Of a DNA stretch of 28,103 nucleotides, positions 22,227 through 28,103 are shown one piece after another; the first letter of the stretch is position 1, and the number at the start of each line of letters is the position of its first letter. Source of the DNA: AG-12 sp027319585 (GTDB lineage Bacteria > Chloroflexota > Dormibacteria > Aeolococcales > Bog-877); assembly GCA_027319585.1 (NCBI GenBank), contig DAHVMY010000024.1:1-28103 (forward strand). Direction: 5' to 3'. Under the pieces are notes generated by a model. The model saw only the letters and a program-made list of their open reading frames with translations. It had not been told where the DNA came from and searched no databases. Both the position numbers and the translations under genes were made by a program.

Positions 22227-22787
22227 TCAGAGGAGAGCCCGCAGGATCTGCTCGGTGGTGGCCACGGTGGCGAACTCGCCGTTCAGGCTGGCCGCGGTCA
22301 CGAAGGCCACCTGGTCGGCGGGGACCACGTGACGCGGGCCGACCTCGCGGTCGAAGGTGTGGGTGGCGTCGAGGGCGAAGAATGTCTGGTACCCCAGGTC
22401 GCCGGCCATCCGGGCGGTGGAGCTGCAGCAGTGGTCGGTGGTGATCCCGCAGATGGTGAGGCTCGCCACCCGCCGCTCCTGCAGCCAGTGGTCCAGATCG
22501 GGCTGACCGTAGAACGCCGAGTGGACCCGCTTGGTGACCAGGAGATCCGGGTCGCCCGTGATGACCTCCTTGAAGGCGTTGCCCCAACTCCCCGGGGCGA
22601 GCGGGGACCCTGGCTCCTGCGAGTCGTGGCGGACGAAGACCACCGCCTGGCCAGCCCGGCGGTGGGCCTCAATCAGGCGGCCGACGTTGGCCTCGCAGCT
22701 CGGGTTGTTGCGCTGGCCGAAGCTCGGGTCGGTGAATCCGCGCTGCACATCGATGACGATGAGCGCCGAGCGGCGGGCGATCTCCAC
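22227..22787 (-). CDS. Isochorismatase-like cysteine hydrolase
   Basis: The 186-residue protein has the catalytic triad of the isochorismatase-like family. It comprises Asp13 (LIVIDVQ), Lys86 (VTKRVHSAFYG) and Cys120 in GITTDHC, followed by another Cys. The family includes nicotinamidases, ureidoacrylate and N-carbamoyl amidohydrolases; the metal-binding residues of nicotinamidase are not evident, so the substrate is open. The GTG start at 22787 is 3 bases after the pckA stop, so co-translation is likely. Confidence 0.88.
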   Translation of the reverse strand: MEIARRSALIVIDVQRGFTDPSFGQRNNPSCEANVGRLIEAHRRAGQAVVFVRHDSQEPGSPLAPGSWGNAFKEVITGDPDLLVTKRVHSAFYGQPDLDHWLQERRVASLTICGITTDHCCSSTARMAGDLGYQTFFALDATHTFDREVGPRHVVPADQVAFVTAASLNGEFATVATTEQILRALL

Positions 22788-22790
22788 CGC

Positions 22791-24350
22791 CTAAGCATGC
22801 CGGAGGGCGCTGAGCAATCGCTCGTCCAAGCCCGGAAAGCCCTCCAGGTATTCGACCCGCTCCCGCCGCAGCCGGTCCACCACCTGTTGGTACTCGGCCT
22901 GCCTTCCCTGGCGTTGATACAGCAGCCGGGGCTGGAGCAGCTCGGGATCGTCTATCCCCGGGACCGTGGTGGCCACCTCGTAGCCGAAATCCGGGTCGTG
23001 CTCCCAGGTGATGGTCCCCTCGGCGATCGCCTTCACCACCGCCGAGGAGTGCGGGATCCTGACCTTCTTGGCCTGGGGATCCTGCTCGCCGCCACCGACC
23101 GACCCCGTGTTGAGCAAAAAGACCTCGAACCCCCCGGTCTCGTGAAGTTCCCTGAAGCGGTTGCCCTGTTGGGCGTGCAGCAGGGGGAAGAAGGGGTTGG
23201 TGCCGGGGACCCGCAGCGACCGGCCCGCCTCGGCCGTCCCGCCGGCGGCGGTCCCCTTGGTCTCGCCGAGCATGAAGTAGGCGGCCGCCTGCTCGACCGA
23301 GAGCCGCGCCACCGCCGGGATGATCCCGTCATTGCGGTTGAGGATCAGCAGGGCGCTGACCGGGGCCACCTCGCGCGCATCCTGCGACCAGCCCAAAGCG
23401 GTCATGGGGAACACCGCCCGGCCGTTCTGGGTGTAGCTCTCGTCGAAGAAGTCGACCGGCCCATCCACCTCCTTCTGGGAGACGTTCTCCAGGTAGGCGA
23501 CCGGGGAGGTGACGGCGGCATAGATGGTGGGCTCGTCCTCGGCGCTGAGTGCGTAGGTCTTGGCGAAGCAGCCGTTCTCGGTGCCGTAGACCTTGCCCCC
23601 CGGCATCAGCGCCACGAAGTCGTCCTGAACCGGCTTGCTGTCGTTCTGCCGGGTGAAGGTGGTGGTGGTCTTGCCGGTGCCGGACAGCCCCACGATCAGC
23701 AGGGTGCGGTCGCCGGAGGCGGTGGGGACCACCTTGCAGCCGGCGTGGAGGGCCAGCCCTCCGCGTTCGTAGACCAGCTGGTTCCACATCCGCAGCAGCC
23801 CCTTCTTGGACTCCCCGAAGTAGTCGGAGTTGAGCACCCGGGTGACCCCCGCCTCGAGGTCCACCGCGATCAGCCGCTCCTTGGGGTATCCCGGGGCGGT
23901 GAGCCCCGGGGTGTAGACCACCGTGAACCAGGGCGCGAAGTCGTCGCCGACGGTCTCGTCCTGAAATAGCAGGTGATCCTGCATGCCGGCGATGTTGGCC
24001 CAGGCGCGATCCATCACCAGCCGGGCCGGGCAGCGGAAGTCAGGATCGTTGCCGATGTAGCCGTCGATCACCAGCAGGTCGCGCTGGCGCAGGTATTCCT
24101 CCTGCATCTCGGCCACCCGCCGGCCCTCCGCGACCGTGATGGTCTGGCTCGAGGTGGTCTCGGGCTGGTCCGTGATGATGTAGGTCGACTCGGTGCTGCG
24201 CGCCAGCACCTGGGTCTGGACGTTGTAGTTGTCGTAGGCGGTGTGCCGAGCGGTCGGCATGGCGGCGGTGAACTCGCGCAACTCGGCCTGCGAGGGCCGG
24301 CGGCGCACCGACCGTGCCTTGGGGATTGTGGGATCCGCGATCTGGGTCAT
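22791..24350 (-). CDS. pckA: Phosphoenolpyruvate carboxykinase (ATP)
   Basis: PckA turns oxaloacetate and ATP into PEP and CO2, the first step of gluconeogenesis. The 519-residue protein has the kinase-1a P-loop GLSGTGKTTTTF, and kinase-2 region and metal ligands in SKPVQDDFVALMPGG. The earlier substrate segments (RLIAVDLEAG, SDYFGESKKGLLRMWN) and the C-terminal nucleotide segment RIPHSSAVVKAI are also present, and the length is normal for the ATP family. GAGGAG about 6 nt before the ATG marks it as a leadered gene, with a possible TAATCT -10 at 24397-24392. It heads an operon reaching 19611. With the nearby glpX it covers the two committed gluconeogenic steps. Confidence 0.96.
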   Translation of the reverse strand: MTQIADPTIPKARSVRRRPSQAELREFTAAMPTARHTAYDNYNVQTQVLARSTESTYIITDQPETTSSQTITVAEGRRVAEMQEEYLRQRDLLVIDGYIGNDPDFRCPARLVMDRAWANIAGMQDHLLFQDETVGDDFAPWFTVVYTPGLTAPGYPKERLIAVDLEAGVTRVLNSDYFGESKKGLLRMWNQLVYERGGLALHAGCKVVPTASGDRTLLIVGLSGTGKTTTTFTRQNDSKPVQDDFVALMPGGKVYGTENGCFAKTYALSAEDEPTIYAAVTSPVAYLENVSQKEVDGPVDFFDESYTQNGRAVFPMTALGWSQDAREVAPVSALLILNRNDGIIPAVARLSVEQAAAYFMLGETKGTAAGGTAEAGRSLRVPGTNPFFPLLHAQQGNRFRELHETGGFEVFLLNTGSVGGGEQDPQAKKVRIPHSSAVVKAIAEGTITWEHDPDFGYEVATTVPGIDDPELLQPRLLYQRQGRQAEYQQVVDRLRRERVEYLEGFPGLDERLLSALRHA

Positions 24351-24391
24351 GGCGATCTCCTCGACCTCTCCAGCCAGGTGGCAACCGCGGC

Positions 24392-24397
24392 AGATTA
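24392..24397 (-). promoter_or_regulatory. Candidate -10 TAATCT of the pckA operon
   Basis: The hexamer lies about 41 nt before the pckA ATG, leaving room for the GAGGAG ribosome site. The -35 match is poor, so this is tentative. Confidence 0.35.
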
Positions 24398-24444
24398 CCG
24401 CAATCTTGGCTCTCCCGCCAGCGTGTGCTCCCCCAGCTTGCCAT

Positions 24445-24450
24445 TACAGT
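24445..24450 (+). promoter_or_regulatory. Candidate -10 TACAGT for the CBS-domain gene
   Basis: TACAGT lies about 73 nt upstream of the ATG at 24524 in the divergent pckA/CBS region. No good -35 is seen, so confidence is low. Confidence 0.3.
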
Positions 24451-24523
24451 CTTGTCCGAGGCTCGCGGGGCGCGGTGAAGCGGGCCACGGGCCGCCAGGT
24501 GAAAGTGAGGGAGGATGCGATCC

Positions 24524-25024
24524 ATGGCTGATGCGGACGTCACCGGGACGAGTGCGGCCACGGTGGCCGCGATGATGACCAAGGCGGTGCTGACCACGAC
24601 CCCTGAGGCCACGGTCGAGGAGGTCGCGGAGCAGCTGCACCACCATCACATCACCGGGATGCCGGTGGTGGATGACCACCAGCGGGTGGTGGGTGTGGTC
24701 AGCGAGATGGACGTGGTCCGCAAGCGGGGCCGGACGGTGGCGGACATCATGACCGCAACCCCCCGCACTGTGGAGGAGCAGGTTCCGCTGGCGGAGGTGG
24801 CGGACCTGCTCATGAGCGAGCGGATCCGCCGGCTGCCGGTGGTCCGGCACGGCAAGCTGGTGGGGCTGATCTCCCGGACTGACCTGGTGACCTTCTTCGC
24901 CCAGCACCAGTGGGCGTGCGAGGCTTGCGGGGCCACCCAGAGGGGCCTGGAGCCACCGGACAGCTGCCCCAGCTGCGGCGCCTCACGCGGCTTCCGGCTG
25001 GAGGACGCCCCTCACGGGATGTGA
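24524..25024 (+). CDS. CBS-domain protein with C-terminal zinc ribbon
   Basis: The 166-residue protein is a CBS pair (about 14-127: MMTKAVLTTTPEATVEEVAEQL, TGMPVVDDHQRVVGVVSEMDVV, then IMTATPRTV, IRRLPVVRHGKLVGLISRTDLV), a module that senses AMP, ATP or other adenosyl ligands. A short zinc ribbon follows with Cys132, Cys135, Cys148 and Cys151. It has no catalytic domain, so it is probably a stand-alone energy sensor that acts on a partner. The ATG at 24524 is 9 nt from GAGGGAGG; the in-frame ATG at 24515 is too close to it. It is divergent from pckA, so a link to carbon control is possible but unproven. Confidence 0.88.
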   Translation: MADADVTGTSAATVAAMMTKAVLTTTPEATVEEVAEQLHHHHITGMPVVDDHQRVVGVVSEMDVVRKRGRTVADIMTATPRTVEEQVPLAEVADLLMSERIRRLPVVRHGKLVGLISRTDLVTFFAQHQWACEACGATQRGLEPPDSCPSCGASRGFRLEDAPHGM

Positions 25025-25028
25025 GGGG
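25008..25028. terminator. 8-bp hairpin spanning the CBS gene stop codon
   Basis: CCCCTCAC at 25008-25015 pairs fully with GTGAGGGG at 25021-25028 across a 5-nt loop. The TGA of the CBS gene lies in the 3' arm, and the glpX stop is 7 bases beyond. It is a compact bidirectional terminator candidate without a U-tract. Confidence 0.55.
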
Positions 25029-25034
25029 TGCGGC

Positions 25035-26060
25035 TCAGCCGGCCGACCGGGCCCTGAGCTTGGTGAGGTCGTGGACTGCGTCGATCCAGCGGATGGTGCC
25101 GCTGTACGAGCGCATCACCACCGAATGGGTCTCCACCCGTTCCCCGGCGAAGCGGACCCCGCCCAGCATCTCCCCGTCGGTGATCCCGGTTGCGGCGAAG
25201 AAGATGTTGTTGCCTCCGGAGAGCTCCTCCGCCTGGAAAACGTGCTCGGGGTCGAAGCCCTCCTGTTCCACCATCTCACGCTCCGCTTGGTCGCGGGGCA
25301 TGAGCCGGCACTGCATGTCGCCGCCGATGCACCGGACGGCACACGAGGTGAGCACGGCCTCGGTCGCTCCCCCGATCCCCATCAGCACGTCGATGCCGGT
25401 CCGCTCCGGCAGAGCGGCCATGATCCCGGCCGCGACATCGCCATCGGTGATCAGCATGACCCGCGCCCCGGCCTGACGGATCTCCGCCAGGAGGCGCTCG
25501 TGGCGGGGCCGGTCCAGCACCACCACCGTCAGGTCCTCGACGTGGCGCTCCTCGGCGGCCGCGATCCGCTGGAGGTTCTCGGTGGCGGATTGGCGCAGGT
25601 CGATCACCCCCCGGGCCCGCGGCCCCACCACCAGCTTCTGCATGTAGAAGCAGTGGGTCTGCAGCAGGCTGTCGCGGTCGGCCAGGGCCACGGTGGCGAT
25701 GCCCCCCGGCAGCCCCCGCGCCACCAGCCGGGTGCCGTCGATGGGGTCGACCGCCACATCCACCAGGGGAGGGTTGCCGTTGCCCACCTCCTCACCGATG
25801 TAGAGCATGGGCGCCTGGTCCTTCTCCCCCTCGCCGATCTTCACCACTCCGGACATGTCCACGTAGGAGAGGCTCCGACGCATCGATTCGACTGCGGCGC
25901 GATCAGCGGCGATCTTGTCGTCCCGGCCCATGAAGCGCGCCGCCGACATCGCCGCCCCCTCGGTGACCCGGACCAGCTCCATCGCCAGGTTGCGGTCGGT
26001 GGGGGTTCCCGGGTCGGTGGTGAGAACGGGGACCGAGCTCGACTGGGGACGGGCACTCAT
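25035..26060 (-). CDS. glpX: Fructose-1,6-bisphosphatase, class II
   Basis: GlpX removes the 1-phosphate of fructose 1,6-bisphosphate in gluconeogenesis. The 341-residue length is normal. Metal and substrate motifs are present: KIGEGEKDQAPMLYIGEEVG, VDVAVDPIDGTRLVARGLPGG and GIGGATEAVLTSCAVRCIGGDMQ. The conserved tail DGEMLGGVRF...ETHSVVMRSYSGTIRWI follows. In some bacteria the same family also cleaves sedoheptulose bisphosphate. The ATG at 26060 is preferred over in-frame starts up to 26138 because the protein then begins just before the conserved DRNLAMELVRVTEGAA and TATCCT lies 9 nt upstream. Confidence 0.96.
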   Translation of the reverse strand: MSARPQSSSVPVLTTDPGTPTDRNLAMELVRVTEGAAMSAARFMGRDDKIAADRAAVESMRRSLSYVDMSGVVKIGEGEKDQAPMLYIGEEVGNGNPPLVDVAVDPIDGTRLVARGLPGGIATVALADRDSLLQTHCFYMQKLVVGPRARGVIDLRQSATENLQRIAAAEERHVEDLTVVVLDRPRHERLLAEIRQAGARVMLITDGDVAAGIMAALPERTGIDVLMGIGGATEAVLTSCAVRCIGGDMQCRLMPRDQAEREMVEQEGFDPEHVFQAEELSGGNNIFFAATGITDGEMLGGVRFAGERVETHSVVMRSYSGTIRWIDAVHDLTKLRARSAG

Positions 26061-26069
26061 GGCGCGGTC

Positions 26070-26075
26070 AGGATA
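26070..26075 (-). promoter_or_regulatory. -10 element TATCCT, leaderless promoter of glpX
   Basis: The hexamer is followed by 9 nt and the ATG at 26060. No convincing -35 is seen. Confidence 0.5.
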
Positions 26076-26128
26076 GCGGCTGACGATCCCCAGCGCACGG
26101 CCTGACCCTGGTTGCCGATCATGGGGCG

Positions 26129-26464
26129 ATGAGCCCAACCCCGACGGATGCCTCTCCGGAACCCACCCAATTTGCGTACGACGAGCCGGGCCGGGCGCTG
26201 CTGGTCAGCTGGCGCGGTGGGGCACTGACCAGGATTCCCTTCGCGGAGCTGCGCCGCGCCTGTCCGTGCGCCAGCTGCCGGGGGGAGCTCGGCGCGCCCG
26301 GGCGCTTCGATCTCGACCCCCAACTGCACCAGGGGGAGGATGAGCTCGCGGACATCGCCCTGGTGGGCAACTACGGCCTCAAGGTGGTCTGGGCCGACGG
26401 CCACGACACCGGGATCTATCGCTTCGAGCTGCTGCGAAAGCTGGGCACCACCGACTGCGGCTAG
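26129..26464 (+). CDS. DUF971-family protein
   Basis: The 111-residue protein matches DUF971, also found as the N-terminal domain of gamma-butyrobetaine hydroxylases. It shows LLVSWRGGALTRIPFAELRRACPCASCRGE, with three cysteines (CPCASC) that may hold metal, followed by VGNYGLKVVWADGHDTGIYRFELLR. Stand-alone forms often occur near iron-sulfur assembly genes, but the biochemical role is not established. The ATG at 26129 is 6 nt after GATCAT, a weaker version of the leaderless -10 pattern. It is divergent from glpX and converges on the receiver gene. Confidence 0.88.
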   Translation: MSPTPTDASPEPTQFAYDEPGRALLVSWRGGALTRIPFAELRRACPCASCRGELGAPGRFDLDPQLHQGEDELADIALVGNYGLKVVWADGHDTGIYRFELLRKLGTTDCG

Positions 26465-26472
26465 CCCGGGCG

Positions 26473-26500
26473 GCGCCGGGAGCCCGGCGTCACCCGGCGC
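26473..26500. terminator. 8-bp GC hairpin between convergent genes
   Basis: GCGCCGGG at 26473-26480 pairs with CCCGGCGC at 26493-26500. It begins 8 bases after the DUF971 stop and overlaps the last codons of the receiver gene. An alternative shorter stem is possible within 26476-26489. No U-tract follows. Confidence 0.45.
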
Positions 26501-26873
26501 TGTCCAGCAGCTCCCGGATCTTGGCCGCCACGATGGTCGGCTTGAAGGGCTTGATCACGACCGCCCGGGCTCCCGCCTCCAACGCCAGCCGCTCCCCGTC
26601 CGGGCTGCGCAGCTCGGGCATCAGCACCACCCCGGCCCGGGGCTCATGGCTGGACCCCGCAAGGCGGCGGCAGAGCACCCGCCCGTCCTCCTCCAGGGAG
26701 ATGTCCAGGAGCAATAGATCCACTGGTTCGTCACGGCAGATCCGCTCGGCTTCGGCGGCGGTCCGAACCCAGGTGACCCGATGCCCCTCCCGGTCCAATT
26801 TGAACTCCAGGATGCGCCCGATCATCGGCTCGTCCTCGGCCAGGACGATGTGGGCCCTGGGGGCTGAAGGCAT
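26490..26873 (-). CDS. Stand-alone response-regulator receiver protein
   Basis: The 127-residue protein is a single receiver domain with the acidic pair at Glu13-Asp14, the phospho-acceptor Asp57 (LLLLDISLEEDG) and the conserved Lys in VVIKPF. The strand that normally ends with the Thr/Ser switch reads GVVLMPELRS, with Met-Pro at that position, so its switch may be atypical. It has no output domain and no kinase gene beside it, suggesting a CheY/Spo0F-like phosphorelay or protein-protein role. The ATG at 26873 is 6 nt from a TACACT hexamer; longer frames upstream are shadows. Confidence 0.9.
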   Translation of the reverse strand: MPSAPRAHIVLAEDEPMIGRILEFKLDREGHRVTWVRTAAEAERICRDEPVDLLLLDISLEEDGRVLCRRLAGSSHEPRAGVVLMPELRSPDGERLALEAGARAVVIKPFKPTIVAAKIRELLDSAG

Positions 26874-26879
26874 GGTCTG

Positions 26880-26885
26880 AGTGTA
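26880..26885 (-). promoter_or_regulatory. -10 element TACACT, leaderless promoter of the receiver gene
   Basis: The hexamer is followed by 6 nt and the ATG at 26873, the same layout as at 1441-1453. No clear -35 was found. Confidence 0.55.
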
Positions 26886-27053
26886 GGCGCTGGAAGACCC
26901 AGATTCGAAGATGCAATCCAGCCGTCCTGGTGCAATCATTGCCCTTGGGCGAAACGCCGTGCGGGCTCTGGGCGTTGGAGTCGGCAAGGCGGTGCGGGGG
27001 GCGCTCTCCACTTGCGTCGTCACGTCAAAGCCCCAATTGGTCGGATGCCCCCC

Positions 27054-28103
27054 ATGCCCCGAGGCCGTCGTCGACTCCTGAGGCGCCAGCGTCAGAACCC
27101 GCTGGCCCAGGCCGTTCGGGTCGGTCCCATGATCCAGAGCGCGGTCCCCGCGCTCGATCCGATCATGCTGGGCGCGATTCTCGTGCTCTGCGTGCTCGGG
27201 GTCATGAACCTGGTCGCGATCGGAGACCGGTCGCTCGCCATCCATCAGGCGATGACGGTGGCGCTGGGTCTGGTCGTCCTGGTGTGGGCCTGGAGGACCC
27301 CCAGCCGCTGGTGGAACTGGCTGGGGCGCCTGGCCTACCTCGGGTCGGTGGTGCTGCTGCTGGGGGTCGCGGTCCACGGGGTCGACGCCTACGGGGCCAA
27401 GCGCTGGATCGACCTCGGGGTCTTGATCCAGCCGTCGGAGCTCGCGGAGCTGGGGCTGATCCTGTTGCTGGCCGAGGTGATGTCACACCGGGAGTGGCGG
27501 GAGCGCCGCCGGGTGGGGCTGACCCTGGCGCTGGCGGTGCCACCGATCGGGCTCACCCTGCTCGAGCCGGACCTCAGCACCTCGGCTCTTTTGTGCCTGA
27601 TCGTGGTCGCCGCGATGGTCCTGGGCCGGGTGCGGCTGCGGGTGCTGGGCGGCCTTTTGCTGGCGGGCCTGCTGCTTTTGCCGGTCGGCCTGCGCCTGCT
27701 GCGTCCCTATCAGCTGGCGCGGCTGCACACCTATCTCAATGGAGGCGCCAACGGCAGCTCCGGTGGCTTCACCCTGCTCCAGTCCCACATCGCCATCGCC
27801 TCCGGCGGGTTGCTCGGCATCGGGCGCTCCTCGATCGGCCAGCTGCTGGCCTCCTACCTGCCCGCCCGTGAGACCGACCTCGCCTTCGCCAGCCTGGTGG
27901 AGCAGTTCGGGCTCATCACCGGGGGGATCGCCATCCTGGCGGTCGTGGTCCTGATCTGGCGGCTGGTCTCGGCCGCGACCCATTCCCGGACGGCGCAGGC
28001 GTCCCTGGTCGCCGGCGTGATGGCGGTCCTGGTCGGGGGCGAGGTCGTGCTCTCCGTGGGGGGGAATCTCGGGCTGCTGCCGCTGGCCGGAGTGCCGATC
28101 CCG
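27054..28103 (+). CDS. SEDS-family peptidoglycan glycosyltransferase, RodA/FtsW-like (runs off right edge)
   Basis: SEDS proteins polymerise lipid II into glycan strands in the membrane. About 350 codons are present. A basic N-terminus (MPRGRRRLLRRQRQ) is followed by many hydrophobic helices and the family motifs AKRWIDLGVLIQPSELAELG, LEPDLSTSALL and LLQSHIAIASGGLLGIG. The catalytic-loop region RETDLAFASLVEQFG carries the key Asp. The C-terminal helices are cut off by the window end. RodA versus FtsW cannot be decided, as no PBP or division gene is visible. ATGs at 27045 and 27129 are also in frame; the last begins just before the first helix. No clear Shine-Dalgarno or -10 settles the start. 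Confidence 0.93.
   Translation, partial: MPRGRRRLLRRQRQNPLAQAVRVGPMIQSAVPALDPIMLGAILVLCVLGVMNLVAIGDRSLAIHQAMTVALGLVVLVWAWRTPSRWWNWLGRLAYLGSVVLLLGVAVHGVDAYGAKRWIDLGVLIQPSELAELGLILLLAEVMSHREWRERRRVGLTLALAVPPIGLTLLEPDLSTSALLCLIVVAAMVLGRVRLRVLGGLLLAGLLLLPVGLRLLRPYQLARLHTYLNGGANGSSGGFTLLQSHIAIASGGLLGIGRSSIGQLLASYLPARETDLAFASLVEQFGLITGGIAILAVVVLIWRLVSAATHSRTAQASLVAGVMAVLVGGEVVLSVGGNLGLLPLAGVPIP

Noticed and set aside
22038..23969. Plus-strand open frame of about 640 codons opposite pckA and the hydrolase
   Set aside because: It runs through three well-identified genes on the other strand and has shadow-like composition with no motif.
1..28103. tRNA, rRNA, CRISPR array, prophage or integrative element genes
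   Set aside because: I found no cloverleaf, rRNA segment, regularly spaced repeat array, integrase or phage gene on either strand by reading. A tRNAscan-type and covariance search would be needed to exclude small RNAs fully.

Overview
The window is a high-GC bacterial chromosome segment, densely packed with metabolic and housekeeping genes. It has no rRNA, tRNA, CRISPR or prophage genes. The gene set is proS, dinB, moaC, moaB, an ATP-dependent PEP carboxykinase, a class II fructose-1,6-bisphosphatase, a SEDS protein and a coxSLM-type molybdenum hydroxylase. Together with heavy GTG/TTG start use and many leaderless promoters, it suggests a soil-type Terrabacteria lineage (Dormibacterota, Chloroflexota or Actinomycetota). 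That placement is inference; nothing here fixes the phylum.

Layout, left to right. 1-860: the 5' end of a minus-strand membrane protein that leaves the window, a gene-poor stretch, and a broken ABC-ATPase remnant. 855-5805 (+): a GtrA-like protein, an Arg-rich unknown, a HAD hydrolase, prolyl-tRNA synthetase and DNA polymerase IV. 5845-9560 (+): a tight five-gene operon (unknown, Nudix, membrane-anchored unknown, moaC, GAF/PucR-type regulator). 9612-11511 (+): an ArsR-like regulator and MFS exporter with a clear sigma-70-type promoter. 11568-11656: a possible solitary insertion-sequence end and a strong hairpin. 11688-13669: methyltransferase and HIT genes (-) divergent from an AraC regulator (+). 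13983-17635 (-): coxS-coxL-coxM. 17864-19593 (-): MarR-MFS pair with a perfect 17-bp palindromic operator. 19611-24350 (-): pckA, isochorismatase-like hydrolase, dCMP deaminase, MoaB, HAD and cytidylate-kinase-like genes. 24524-26464: CBS protein (+), glpX (-), DUF971 (+). 26490-28103: an orphan receiver protein (-) and the start of a SEDS protein (+), which leaves the window.

How the genes fit together. MoaC and MoaB make the molybdopterin cofactor that the CoxSLM-type hydroxylase needs. The large subunit carries PYRGAGR at the active-site loop and the gene order is S-L-M. Both mark the form II family rather than proven CO dehydrogenase. PckA and GlpX are the two dedicated gluconeogenic enzymes and lie within 2 kb of each other on the same strand, with the plus-strand CBS gene between them. 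Two regulator-exporter pairs (ArsR-MFS, MarR-MFS) look like self-regulated efflux modules.

The most distinctive signal is in expression architecture. Ten genes have a TANNNT hexamer ending 6-9 nt before the start codon, which predicts leaderless mRNAs. Each of the four convergent gene pairs is separated by, or overlaps, a perfect 8-13 bp GC-rich hairpin without a U-tract.
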